A stretch of DNA of 40,535 bases, from NCBI GenBank assembly GCA_020853525.1, contig JADYYS010000074.1, positions 1 to 40,535 of the forward strand, given 5' to 3'. Numbering within the stretch: position 1 is the first letter of the stretch; each line of letters opens with the position of its first letter. Position numbers and translations under genes: made by a program. Of the stretch, positions 7,205 to 15,636 are shown one piece after another. Below the pieces are notes generated by a model. That model had not been told where the DNA came from, made no database searches, and was given only the letters and a program-made list of their open reading frames with translations. The stretch is from Ardenticatenales bacterium. GTDB lineage: Bacteria; Chloroflexota; Anaerolineae; Epilineales; Epilineaceae.

Positions 7205-9772
7205 GTGGCCGCCCGCAAACCCGCCGCACGCAACACAGCGCCGCGCACCGCCGCTCCCCGCGGCGGTCGCGCATCCGCACGCGCTGCCGCGCCGGGGCTC
7301 CCGCGCCTTTCACCGGCGCGCCGGCGGGAGGTCGTCGGGTCGCTGCTCGTGATCGTCGGCGTCGTCACGCTGGTCATGCTGATCAGTCCGGTCGACGCCG
7401 TCGGCGCCGTCGGGGCGGCGTGGCTGCGGGCGCTGCACCGGGCGTTCGGCTGGGGCTACATCGCTTTCCCGTGGCTCGTCGGCGCGCTGGGCGCGTGGCT
7501 CGTGTTGGATGCCGTCGACGGCACGGCCGACGTGCGCTGGAGCCGGCCGATCGCCGGCGCCGTCACGTTCGTCCTGGCGCTGGCCGCCGTCCACCTCCTC
7601 GTGACCGTCACGTCCCCCCGCGCCGACCTGTCGAGCGACCTCGCCGTGCTGAAGCAGGTGGCCGTCGAGGGCCGCGGCGGCGGCTGGGTGGGCTGGGCGT
7701 TCGGCTACGGCCTGGCGCGCAACCTCGGCGCCGTCGCCGGCCTGGCGGCGCTCGTCGTCGCGCTCGTCTTCAGCGTCAGCGTGGCGCTCGGCCACACCGT
7801 ACGCCGGACGTTGGACGCGATCGGCGGCTGGCTGCTCGCCGGGGCGCGCTTCGTCGCCCCCGTCTTCCTGCCGCTGTCTGCGCTGCTGCCGTCCGGACTT
7901 CGCCGACGGTGGCGGGCGCGGATGCGGTCGTTCGACGCCGCGTCGGACGAGGACGGGCTCTGGGACGCGGACGCGGACCGGTTCGATCCGCTGGGCGGTG
8001 GGGCGGCGATGCCGGCAGCCGGAGCGGTGCCGGCGTTGCGGGCGGACGTCGAGGCCGGCATCGATCCCGCCGCCGACGTCGACGCCGTGCGCGCCCCGAT
8101 TCCGGGCGAGACGGCCGTGGACCGCGCCGGACCGGCGCCCGATGTCGCGCCCGGCCCTGGCATGGCGCGGGCGGCCACCAAGCCGGAATGGATCCTGCCC
8201 CGGATTCCCGACATCTTCGACGAGGTCGTCGACGGCGGCGCGGCGATGCCGGACGATGCCGAGGCGCAGGCGCACACGATCGAGCAGACGCTGGCCGACT
8301 TCGGGATCCCGGTGAAGGTCGTGCAAATCAACCGCGGGCCGCGGATCACGCAGTTCGGCCTGGAGCCGGGCGTGATCGAGCGCAAGGGCGAGCGGATCCG
8401 GGTGAAGGTGAGCCGTATCGTGGCGCTGCAGAACGATCTGGCGCTGGCCCTCGCCGCCGCGCCGATCCGGGTGCAGGCGCCCGTGCCGGGAAGGCCGTAC
8501 GTCGGCATCGAGGTGCCGAACAAGGCCGAGGACGTCGTCAGCTTGCGCTCGATCATCGAGAGCGACGCGTTCAAGAAGGTGGCGGAGAAGGGCGCGCTGC
8601 CGATCGGCCTTGGCCGGGACATCAGCGGCAAGCCGGTGGCGGCCGATCTGGCGAAGATGCCGCACCTCCTGATCGCCGGCGCGACGGGCGCGGGCAAGAG
8701 CGTGGCGATCAACACGCTGATCTGCTCCCTCCTCATGACGCACACGCCCGAGACGCTCAAGCTCGTCCTCGTCGATCCCAAGCGCGTCGAGCTTGTCGGC
8801 TACCGCGGCCTGCCGCACCTGGCGGCGCCGGTCGTCGTCGAGGTCGAGCGCGTCGTCGGCGTGCTGCAGTGGGCGGTGCGGGAGATGGAGCGGCGCTACA
8901 AGGCGTTCGCCGAGGCGGGGGCGCGGAACATCGAGACCTGGAACCAGATGGAAGCGGCGGCCGGGCGGCCGACGCTGCCGTACCTCGTTATCGTCATCGA
9001 CGAGCTGGCCGACCTGATGATGGTTGCCCCCGAGGAGGCCGAGCGCCTGATCACGCGCCTGGCGCAGCTCGCCCGCGCCACCGGCATGCACCTCGTCCTG
9101 GCCACCCAACGCCCGAGCGTCGACGTCGTCACGGGCCTGATCAAGGCGAACTTCCCGGCCCGCATCGCCTTCGCCGTCTCGAGCAGCATCGATTCGCGCG
9201 TGATCCTCGACAGTGTCGGCGCCGACAAGCTCCTCGGTCGCGGCGACATGCTCTACATGGCCGCCGACTCGAGCAAGCTCCAGCGGATCCAGGGGTGTTA
9301 CTTGAGCGACGCCGAGATCGAGCGCCTCGGCCAGCACTGGAAGTACGCCGCCCGCCCGCCCGCCGCCAGCGGCGAGCCCCTACCCGACATGAGCCTCACC
9401 CTCGGCATCCCGGACCCGCTCATCCAGCCCGAACTCTGGGACGAGATGCTGAAGGCCGGCACGAGCGGCATGGGCGGCGACGGCGTCGGCGGCGAGGCGC
9501 GCGACGAGCTCTGGGCCGAGGCCGTCGCGCTTATCAGCCAGCACCGCACAGCCAGCACGAGCTTCCTACAACGCAAGCTGCGGATCGGCTACTCGCGCGC
9601 GGCACGGCTGTTGGATGATCTCGAGGCGGCGGGGCATGTGGGGCCGTCGCAGGGGAGTTCGGGGCGGGAGGTGCATATCGTGGCGGAAGCCGACGCAGGC
9701 GACGGCGCGGGCGCCGGCCACGACGGTGGGAGCGACGACGACGGTTGGCGGATCGACCCCCACGCGTCGTGA
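7205..9772 (+). CDS. ftsK: FtsK/SpoIIIE DNA translocase
   Basis: 855 residues. About four N-terminal membrane segments lie within residues 35-225. A linker with acidic and Ala/Pro-rich stretches follows (about 235-330). The alpha/beta motor has Walker A GATGAGKS (about 492-499) and Walker B VIVIDELADL (about 597-606). The C-terminal gamma winged helix begins near 766 and contains STSFLQRKLRIGYSRAARL. This protein pumps chromosomal DNA through the closing septum, and gamma reads KOPS/SRS-type polarity sequences. The GTG start has GGAGA 4-5 bases upstream. All key parts are present, so it should be functional. It converges on vWA protein 2, with a palindrome between them. Confidence 0.97.
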   Translation: MAARKPAARNTAPRTAAPRGGRASARAAAPGLPRLSPARRREVVGSLLVIVGVVTLVMLISPVDAVGAVGAAWLRALHRAFGWGYIAFPWLVGALGAWLVLDAVDGTADVRWSRPIAGAVTFVLALAAVHLLVTVTSPRADLSSDLAVLKQVAVEGRGGGWVGWAFGYGLARNLGAVAGLAALVVALVFSVSVALGHTVRRTLDAIGGWLLAGARFVAPVFLPLSALLPSGLRRRWRARMRSFDAASDEDGLWDADADRFDPLGGGAAMPAAGAVPALRADVEAGIDPAADVDAVRAPIPGETAVDRAGPAPDVAPGPGMARAATKPEWILPRIPDIFDEVVDGGAAMPDDAEAQAHTIEQTLADFGIPVKVVQINRGPRITQFGLEPGVIERKGERIRVKVSRIVALQNDLALALAAAPIRVQAPVPGRPYVGIEVPNKAEDVVSLRSIIESDAFKKVAEKGALPIGLGRDISGKPVAADLAKMPHLLIAGATGAGKSVAINTLICSLLMTHTPETLKLVLVDPKRVELVGYRGLPHLAAPVVVEVERVVGVLQWAVREMERRYKAFAEAGARNIETWNQMEAAAGRPTLPYLVIVIDELADLMMVAPEEAERLITRLAQLARATGMHLVLATQRPSVDVVTGLIKANFPARIAFAVSSSIDSRVILDSVGADKLLGRGDMLYMAADSSKLQRIQGCYLSDAEIERLGQHWKYAARPPAASGEPLPDMSLTLGIPDPLIQPELWDEMLKAGTSGMGGDGVGGEARDELWAEAVALISQHRTASTSFLQRKLRIGYSRAARLLDDLEAAGHVGPSQGSSGREVHIVAEADAGDGAGAGHDGGSDDDGWRIDPHAS

Positions 9773-9822
9773 TCCGTGCACCAGGTGCCGGGGTGCCGGA
9801 CCTTGACCCGTCGCGGCGTCAA

Positions 9823-9848
9823 GGGCGATGCGTTTGCATCGCCCCTAC
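9823..9848. repeat. Palindromic repeat / likely bidirectional terminator
   Basis: A perfect 9-bp inverted repeat GGGCGATGC / GCATCGCCC with a GTTT loop, followed by CTAC. It fills the 72-base gap between convergent ftsK and vWA protein 2. The TAG stop of the vWA gene lies inside the terminal CCTAC. It is the same family as 3044-3069. Confidence 0.7.
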
Positions 9849-12757
9849 TCCCGCCGCCCCCGGCACACCACCTGCCCCGCGATCGCCTGGTAGATCGCGT
9901 TCAGATCATCTCCCGACGTTGACTCGTAGAAGTCCGTCGGCTGGCTGGCGATCCGCCGCAGCAGGTCGCGGAAGATCTCGTCGTTCCGGCCAACGCCAAT
10001 GGTGAAGACGTAGGCGCCGTCGCGCTTGATCCCGTCCGACGCGCGGATCGCCTCCTCGGGCGTCGAGCGGTTCGGGAGGCCGTCGGACAGGAGTACGACG
10101 ACGGGCTGGTTCTCGATCTTGCGCCGCGTCGGGTGCAGGAGCTCGAGGTTGGCGACCTCGAGGCCGGCGTTGATCCGCGTCCCCTCGACCATCTGGATCC
10201 GGTCGATCGCGGCGTTCAGCTGCGCCCTGTCGTTCGTCAGCGGCTGCTCCAGCTTGGCCGTGTCGTTGAACCAGACGACCGCCGCCTGGTCGTGCCGGCC
10301 GATCAGGTCGTCACCCAACTGCAGCTGGTCGAGGAATACCTTGGCGGCCCGCTTGGCCGCCGCCAGCTTCTGGACGCCGGCGTCCGTGCGGTCCCGCATG
10401 GACGTGCTGGCGTCGATCACCAGGATGACGTCCGCGTACAGCTTGAAGCACCGGTCGTTGTAGAGGATCGTCATGTAGATCTTGTAACCGTCCGGCGTCG
10501 GCGTCAGCGTCGGCGGCAGGACGACGGTCGGCGGCGTCGGCGTGACGGACGGTGCCGTGGTTGTCGTCGTGCGTGTCGGCGTGGATGACGGCGTCGGCGT
10601 CACGCTCGGTGTCACGCGGACGTCCTGCGTGGCGCTCGATGTGGCTGTCGGGGTGCGCGTCGGTGTCGGCGCGGTGGGGGTCGGCGTCTCGGTCGGCGGG
10701 GGTGGGTAGAGCGTCGGCGTGCCGGTCGGCGGCGCGGTTGCGGTCGGCGTCGCGCTGGCGGTCGGCGTGGACGATGGCGTCGGGCTGGGCGTGCCGGGGG
10801 CGACGACGACGACGTACGGAATCGGGAACGGGCCGGACTGCGGCTTCGAGAGGCCGTCCGTGCCGGTGTGCGTGGCCACGACGTTCGTCGGCCACGTGCC
10901 GACCTCCTGCGGCTGGAGCCAGTAGGACATCGTGATGCCGCTGAACGGCACGTCCGTGAACGTCCATGTCAGCGTCCGGGCCACGGGATCCCACGTCGCC
11001 GGCGGCACGGCGCCCGTTGCCTCCATGTACGTCATGTTGTCCGGCACGACGTCGATGATCGTCGTTTCCTTCAGCAGCACGGATGCCGTGATCTGCTCGG
11101 CCAGCTCGCGGTAGACCTTGAGCAGCTCCGTGCCGTCTTTCGCGAAGCGGTACAAGCCGGGGTCGGTGGCGCACAGCCGGAGCAGATCGGGATCGGCGTC
11201 GTCGCCGAAGCCGATCGCGAACATCGTGATGTCGTCGAAACGGACGCGGTCGGCGGCCTCGACGGTGCGCATGCGCGAGTTGTTGAACGGGACGCCGTCC
11301 GTCATGAGGACGATGATCGACTTGACGCCCGGCTGGCCCCAGCGCGGCGACACCTTCAACGCCGTCCGGCCGTAGTCGATCCCCGCCGCGATGTTCGTGC
11401 CGCCCTCGGCTTGCAGTCCCATCACCTTGCCGAGGATCAGCGCCTTGTCCTGCGTCATCGGCGTCTCGATCTGCGCCGTCGACTCGAAGCTCACGAGCGA
11501 CACCTGATCGCGCGTCAGGTTCAGGTTGTTCACAAAGGCCGCCACGGCCTCCCGCATCTGCTGGATCTTCTCGCCCTGCATGGAGTCCGAGTGGTCGACG
11601 ACGAGGGCGATGTCGATCCGCTCGCCCGCCGTCGGGCAGCCGCCGCCGAGTGTCAGCGTCACGTGCGTCTGCTCGCCCAGCTGCAGGAACGTCGGCGCCG
11701 CGCCCTTGTTCACGACGATCTGACAGCGCAGCCCCTCGTCCGGCGCCAGCCCGGCGTTCGGGTCGATGTCGGCCCCCGGCGCGTACACCCGCACCTTGTT
11801 GGCGGCCCGGTCGGCGACGTACACCTTGCCGTTCGCATCGACCGTCAGGTCCGTCACCGGGTAGGGCTCGAGCGTCGGCTCGAGGTCGATGGCATCGAGC
11901 ACGCCCAGGATGTCGCCGTTGGCGTCCACGCGGTGGATCCAGCGCCGGCGGGACAGGACGAAGATCGAGCCGTCCGGCCCGACGGCCATCCGCTCGGCGG
12001 CCACGGGCAGCGGAATCGTGCTGTCCGGCGCCGTCGGCGGGTTCAGGGCGCCGTTCTTGTAGACCTCGACCTGGCGGAGCGTCCGGTTCAGCGCGTAGCG
12101 CTTGCCGAGGATGAACTGCAGATCCCAGTAGACGTGCTCCAGGAAGCGGTACTGATAGTCCAGCTTGGCCTCGCTGCCCTGCTCCATGTACCACTGCTCG
12201 CGCATGAGCTCGACGTCCCACGGCACGACGATCCGCCGCTGGTCCGCGTTCCATGCGATGTTCGACAGGTAGGCCAGCCGCTCGCCGGCCAGCGCGTGCG
12301 GGATCCCGTCGATCTGCCGCGTCCAGCGCAGCCCTTCGGCCGAGAACTTGAAGACGTACTTGTCCCGCAGCCCGTACACGTTGCCGATGTCGTCCACGGC
12401 GATCTCGCGCGCCGCGTTCGCCCAGAACTGCGCCTCGACCGTGCCGTCGGGCGCCACCGCCTTCACGCCGTTCTCGTCCAATACGTAGATCCGCCCGTTC
12501 GGCCCGAGCGTCACCCGCGACGGCCGTGCGAACCCGCGCCACGTGGCCACCAGGTCGTAGCCGATCGGCTGCTGCAGCGCGGAGGCCGCACCCGCCGCGC
12601 CGTGGGCGCCTTTCGCGTCGGTCACGTCGCGCCCTGGACTCGATGCCCGCGCGGTCGCACCCGCCGCCAACAGGACGATGGCCAACGTGATCATCGGCGC
12701 GACCGCGCCGCGCCGCGAAACGAGCGAGGTCAGCCGGATGGGGGTTCGGGCTGCCAT
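9845..12757 (-). CDS. Secreted double-vWA protein 2 with NHL-like propeller
   Basis: 970 residues. A signal peptide (MITLAIVLLAAGATARA) opens the chain. Repeats of the type RIYVLDENGVKAVAPDG and KVYVADRAANKVRVYAPG suggest an NHL-like beta-propeller (about 60-355). A first vWA domain follows with MIDAS DHSDS (near 386) and LMTDGVP. A domain of beta strands comes next, then a Pro/Thr/Ser linker of about 110 residues (near 652-760). The second vWA domain has MIDAS DASTS (near 780) and LLSDGLPNR. The propeller plus adhesive modules suggest a cell-surface binding or sensing protein; the ligand is unknown. The ATG at 12757 was preferred because AAGGA lies 7 bases upstream; two in-frame starts upstream lack an SD. 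Cysteines before (NDRCFKL) and after (VVCRGR) the last domain mirror vWA protein 1. Confidence 0.87.
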   Translation of the reverse strand: MAARTPIRLTSLVSRRGAVAPMITLAIVLLAAGATARASSPGRDVTDAKGAHGAAGAASALQQPIGYDLVATWRGFARPSRVTLGPNGRIYVLDENGVKAVAPDGTVEAQFWANAAREIAVDDIGNVYGLRDKYVFKFSAEGLRWTRQIDGIPHALAGERLAYLSNIAWNADQRRIVVPWDVELMREQWYMEQGSEAKLDYQYRFLEHVYWDLQFILGKRYALNRTLRQVEVYKNGALNPPTAPDSTIPLPVAAERMAVGPDGSIFVLSRRRWIHRVDANGDILGVLDAIDLEPTLEPYPVTDLTVDANGKVYVADRAANKVRVYAPGADIDPNAGLAPDEGLRCQIVVNKGAAPTFLQLGEQTHVTLTLGGGCPTAGERIDIALVVDHSDSMQGEKIQQMREAVAAFVNNLNLTRDQVSLVSFESTAQIETPMTQDKALILGKVMGLQAEGGTNIAAGIDYGRTALKVSPRWGQPGVKSIIVLMTDGVPFNNSRMRTVEAADRVRFDDITMFAIGFGDDADPDLLRLCATDPGLYRFAKDGTELLKVYRELAEQITASVLLKETTIIDVVPDNMTYMEATGAVPPATWDPVARTLTWTFTDVPFSGITMSYWLQPQEVGTWPTNVVATHTGTDGLSKPQSGPFPIPYVVVVAPGTPSPTPSSTPTASATPTATAPPTGTPTLYPPPPTETPTPTAPTPTRTPTATSSATQDVRVTPSVTPTPSSTPTRTTTTTAPSVTPTPPTVVLPPTLTPTPDGYKIYMTILYNDRCFKLYADVILVIDASTSMRDRTDAGVQKLAAAKRAAKVFLDQLQLGDDLIGRHDQAAVVWFNDTAKLEQPLTNDRAQLNAAIDRIQMVEGTRINAGLEVANLELLHPTRRKIENQPVVVLLSDGLPNRSTPEEAIRASDGIKRDGAYVFTIGVGRNDEIFRDLLRRIASQPTDFYESTSGDDLNAIYQAIAGQVVCRGRRE

Positions 12758-12815
12758 GAAGCGTCCTTTCATGGTGCGGGCCGAAAGTGCCTGCGCCGCA
12801 CGGGGTGCCGTTTGC

Positions 12816-12851
12816 ATTAACTCCCCAGTGTATTAACTCCCCAGGTACCTG
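12816..12851. repeat. Tandem 16-bp repeat plus 10-bp palindrome
   Basis: ATTAACTCCCCAG occurs at 12816-12828 and 12832-12844. The second copy runs into the perfect palindrome CAGGTACCTG (12842-12851). It lies in the 206-base divergent gap between vWA protein 2 and comEA, 59-94 bases upstream of the vWA start, where an operator or a repeat remnant would fit. I saw no convincing sigma70 promoter elsewhere in this gap. Confidence 0.55.
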
Positions 12852-12963
12852 TGCCGATACGCGCGATCTGCACAAGCGGCGCAGCACGACGCGTCGCACG
12901 CCTGTCGCCGACGTGTCGCGATCGCCCTTCGCACGGCCCTTCCGGGCGGGTACGCTCGGGCCG

Positions 12964-13578
12964 ATGAACCACCTCCGCGACCTCGCCACCATCGTCCTCG
13001 TCAACCTCGCCGCTCTCGGTCTGATCATCCACCGCCTGCGGGACCCGCGCGCCACCGCCGTCCGCGTCGAGCCGGCGCCGGCCGTGACGCCTGCGCCGTC
13101 GCCGACGCCGCCGACGCTCGTCGTCCACGTCGCAGGCGCCGTCCGCCGTCCGTCCGTCGTGCGGTTGCGCGAAGGGGCGCGCATCGCCGATGCGGTCGGC
13201 GCGGCCGGCGGGGTGACGGCCGAAGCGTCGCCGGCGTTGAACCTGGCGGCGCCGCTCGTCGACGGGGCGCTGGTGTACGTGCTGCGCGCGGGAGAAGCGC
13301 TGCCGCCGCCGGGAGCGGTCGTCGGCGGCGCGGCGGTCGGCGACGGTGCATCGGCGTTACCGGGCGGCCAACCGCCGGCCGCCGGCCCGATCGACATCAA
13401 CCGGGCCACCGCCGCCGACCTCGACGCGCTGCCCGGCGTCGGTCCGGCGCTGGCGGCGCGGATCGTCGCGTGGCGCGCGGCGAACGGGCCGTTTCGGGCG
13501 GTGGATGATCTGCTGGGTGTGGCGGGGATCGGGGAGCGGACGTTGGAGCGGCTGCGGGAGGGTGTAGTGGTGCGGTGA
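12964..13578 (+). CDS. comEA: ComEA-like DNA-binding competence protein
   Basis: 204 residues. One N-terminal membrane anchor (IVLVNLAALGLIIH, about 10-23), a short Pro/Thr linker, an SLBB-type domain (LVVHVAGAVRRPSVV through LVYVLRAGE) and a C-terminal double helix-hairpin-helix (IDINRATAADLDALPGVG ... GVAGIGERTLERL). ComEA binds incoming double-stranded DNA on the outer face of the membrane and passes it to ComEC. No comEC or comF is present in this window, so other uptake genes must lie elsewhere. The ATG at 12964 places the membrane segment at the terminus, but only a weak SD precedes it; longer in-frame starts are less convincing. Confidence 0.88.
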   Translation: MNHLRDLATIVLVNLAALGLIIHRLRDPRATAVRVEPAPAVTPAPSPTPPTLVVHVAGAVRRPSVVRLREGARIADAVGAAGGVTAEASPALNLAAPLVDGALVYVLRAGEALPPPGAVVGGAAVGDGASALPGGQPPAAGPIDINRATAADLDALPGVGPALAARIVAWRAANGPFRAVDDLLGVAGIGERTLERLREGVVVR

Positions 13579-13627
13579 CGTGAGGGGGGTGGGGCCCGTA
13601 GGCGGTACGAACCCCACTTAGCGCCGA

Positions 13628-13636
13628 TGCTATGAT
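13628..13636 (+). promoter_or_regulatory. Extended -10 of the MrfB-like gene
   Basis: TGCTATGAT, with 6 bases between the hexamer and the ATG at 13643. This implies transcription starting at the start codon. No SD is visible, in keeping with a leaderless message. Confidence 0.6.
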
Positions 13637-13642
13637 CCCGTC

Positions 13643-15004
13643 ATGTCTCCCGGCTCCACCCCCGACCCCGCCCTCGTCGCTCGTCTGGCCCGCCTCGGCG
13701 TGCAGCTCGGCGCCGCCGGGATCGTGGCGCCGGCGCGTCCGTCCGAGGTCGTCGTCGACGGCCGTGGCGACGACGGATCGACGTTGCCGTCGACAGCGGC
13801 GCGGCCCGGATCGCCCGCCGTCCTGCCGATCGAGGAGGCCGTGCCCGGCCTGGAGCACGCGACCGAGCACGGCGCGTGCTGGGTCAGCACGCTGCGCCGC
13901 GCCGCGGACGATGCGCACGGCGGCGAGTTGCTCGGCGCGGTGCATGATGTCGACGCTGCCGCACTGGCCGAGCTGGCCGGCGACGCGCGGCTGGCCGACC
14001 TCGATCTGGCGAACGCCGCATTCCTGGACACCGAGACGACGGGGCTCATGGGCGGCACGGGCACGTACGCCTTCCTGATCGGCGTCGGCCGGTTTCACGA
14101 CGGCGTGTTCCAGCTGCGCCAGTTCTTCATGCGCCACCCGGCCGAGGAGCGCGCCCAGCTCGAGGCCGTCGCCGAGTGGCTGGACGACACGTCGGGCCTC
14201 GTCACGTTCAACGGCCGCACGTTCGACGTGCCGCTGTTGCGCACGCGCTTCCGGCTCCATCGCCGCGCCGCGCCCGACGGCCTCGACGCCCGCCCGCACC
14301 TCGACCTCCTGCCGATCACCCGCCGACTGTGGCGCCGTCGTCTGCCCAGCTGCTCGCTCCAGTCCCTCGAGCGCCACATCCTGGACCTGGAGCGGGCGGA
14401 CGACGTGCCGGGCTGGCTGATCCCGGAGCGCTACTTCCGCTACCAGCACGACGGCGACGCCCGCCCGCTCGTCGGGATCTTCCACCACAACGCCCTCGAC
14501 ATCCTGACGATGGTCAGCCTGGCGACACGCGTTTCGCGGAGCTGGACCCATCCCGACCACGCCGTCGCCCACGGCGTGGACTGGCTCAGCCTGGCGCGCG
14601 CATGCGAGGCGGCCGGTGCGGGGCCGCGGGCGCAGGCCGCCTACGAGGCCGCGCTCGTCCGGACGCTGCCGCCGGATCTGCGGGACGAAGCGTGCATGCG
14701 CCTGGCCGACATGCACAAGCGCGCCGGCGACTGGGCGGCGGCCCTGGCCGTGTGGTCCGAACTGGCGGCGACGTCGATGCGGCTCTTTCCGTACGAGGAG
14801 CAGGCGAAGTACTGGGAGCACCGGGCATCCCCGCCGGACCTTGGACGGGCGCTGGCGTTGACCGAGGCGGCGGCGGAGCGACTGGCGGGCGGCGAGCTGC
14901 GGCCGCGGAGGGGGCGGGCGCGCGCGGGTGCCGAACTGGCGCGGCGGGTGGAGCGGCTCCGGCGAAGGGTGGGGCGGGCGGGCGCGATCGGCCCCGCGAC
15001 CTAG
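13643..15004 (+). CDS. mrfB: MrfB/YprB-type DEDDh exonuclease with TPR tail
   Basis: 453 residues. The central ribonuclease H-like exonuclease has FLDTETTGL (first DxE, about 130-138), VTFNGRTFDVPLL (second Asp, about 188-200) and HNALDIL (His and last Asp, near 283-289), so the DEDDh set looks complete. The C-terminal 130 residues form TPR-like helices (ARACEAAGAGPRAQAAYEAAL; ACMRLADMHKRAGDWAAAL). In B. subtilis, MrfB (YprB) is the exonuclease partner of the MrfA helicase, and a matching helicase lies at 204-2927. The residues before about 120 are variable and of no clear fold. The stop codon directly abuts a MITE-like repeat. Confidence 0.85.
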   Translation: MSPGSTPDPALVARLARLGVQLGAAGIVAPARPSEVVVDGRGDDGSTLPSTAARPGSPAVLPIEEAVPGLEHATEHGACWVSTLRRAADDAHGGELLGAVHDVDAAALAELAGDARLADLDLANAAFLDTETTGLMGGTGTYAFLIGVGRFHDGVFQLRQFFMRHPAEERAQLEAVAEWLDDTSGLVTFNGRTFDVPLLRTRFRLHRRAAPDGLDARPHLDLLPITRRLWRRRLPSCSLQSLERHILDLERADDVPGWLIPERYFRYQHDGDARPLVGIFHHNALDILTMVSLATRVSRSWTHPDHAVAHGVDWLSLARACEAAGAGPRAQAAYEAALVRTLPPDLRDEACMRLADMHKRAGDWAAALAVWSELAATSMRLFPYEEQAKYWEHRASPPDLGRALALTEAAAERLAGGELRPRRGRARAGAELARRVERLRRRVGRAGAIGPAT

Positions 15005-15229
15005 TACACCGTCACGATTCGCATTGCGGATGACGAAGCGCCGGCGGCTGAAGCCGGCCGGCTGAGGGCCTTCGGCCATGGCGCCCGCCTTCGCGGGCGC
15101 TTCGGACTTCTGGGTGCCCGCGCAGGCGGGCACCATGGCGGCCCGCCAGGGACGCCTGCAGCCGGCCAGCTTTAGCTGCCGGTGGATTGCGACTCGCCGT
15201 CATCCGCAGATCGTCGCGTGACGGTCTAC
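15004..15229. mobile_element. MITE-like element, copy 2
   Basis: A non-coding element of about 225 bp with imperfect terminal inverted repeats. The left end reads GTACACCGTCACG and the right end, reverse-complemented, GTAGACCGTCACG. Inside, TGCGGATGACG and a CCGGC-GCT-AA-GC-GGCCGG block also occur in inverted orientation near both ends. Two 8-bp hairpins occupy the centre. TA dinucleotides at 15005-15006 and 15227-15228 would fit insertion at a TA target, as with IS630/Tc1-type elements, but this is inference. It starts within the stop of the MrfB-like gene. The right 164 bases match 1-163. Confidence 0.7.
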
Positions 15230-15280
15230 CAGGGCCGTCCACGCCGCGCATCCCGTCCGAACACACGCCGAGGGGCAATC

Positions 15281-15446
15281 ACGCCATCCCACCGGGTAGG
15301 GGCAGGTCCCCGTGCCTGCCCTCCCTCAACCACCACCCCGATCCGCCTTCCCAATGGCCGCACGTGGTCCATCCGGGAAGGCGTGTCGGGGCGTGGGTTG
15401 AGGGAGGGCAGGCACGGGGACCTGCCCCTACCCGGTGGGATGGCGT
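15281..15446. repeat. Long inverted repeat (arms about 70 bp)
   Basis: The arms run from ACGCCATCCC at 15281 inward to CGCCTTCCC (15344-15352), and from GGGAAGGCG (15375-15383) outward to GGGATGGCGT at 15446. They match with only a few mismatches, around a loop of 22 bases. The arms carry GGTAGGGGCAGG / CCTGCCCCTACC, the same GCCCCTAC edge as the short palindromes at 3044 and 9823. It lies upstream of the peptidase-like gene and carries no credible ORF. The remaining 190 bases up to that gene hold only small palindromes (CATGCG-TT-CGCATG at 15503-15516, and a decayed GGGGCGAT-type copy near 15532-15565). Confidence 0.85.
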
Positions 15447-15636
15447 TGTTGTGGCCGGACGTGCGTTCGTGACGATGTGGGTTATCGGGGCGTGGAATAC
15501 GGCATGCGTTCGCATGACACGGGCGTTGCAGGGGCGATTCGCCAAATCGACGCGGGTGGCCTACCGTGCTACGCGGTCCACTCCCCCCCCCCTCGGACCC
15601 GCCGCCGCGCCCCGCGGCGCACCCAAGGAGCCGCCC

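Noticed and set aside
10868-12820. 650-codon plus-strand frame opposite vWA protein 2
   Set aside because: Rich in His/Arg/Asp/Val, as expected of antisense to GC-rich coding DNA. No SD, no domain.
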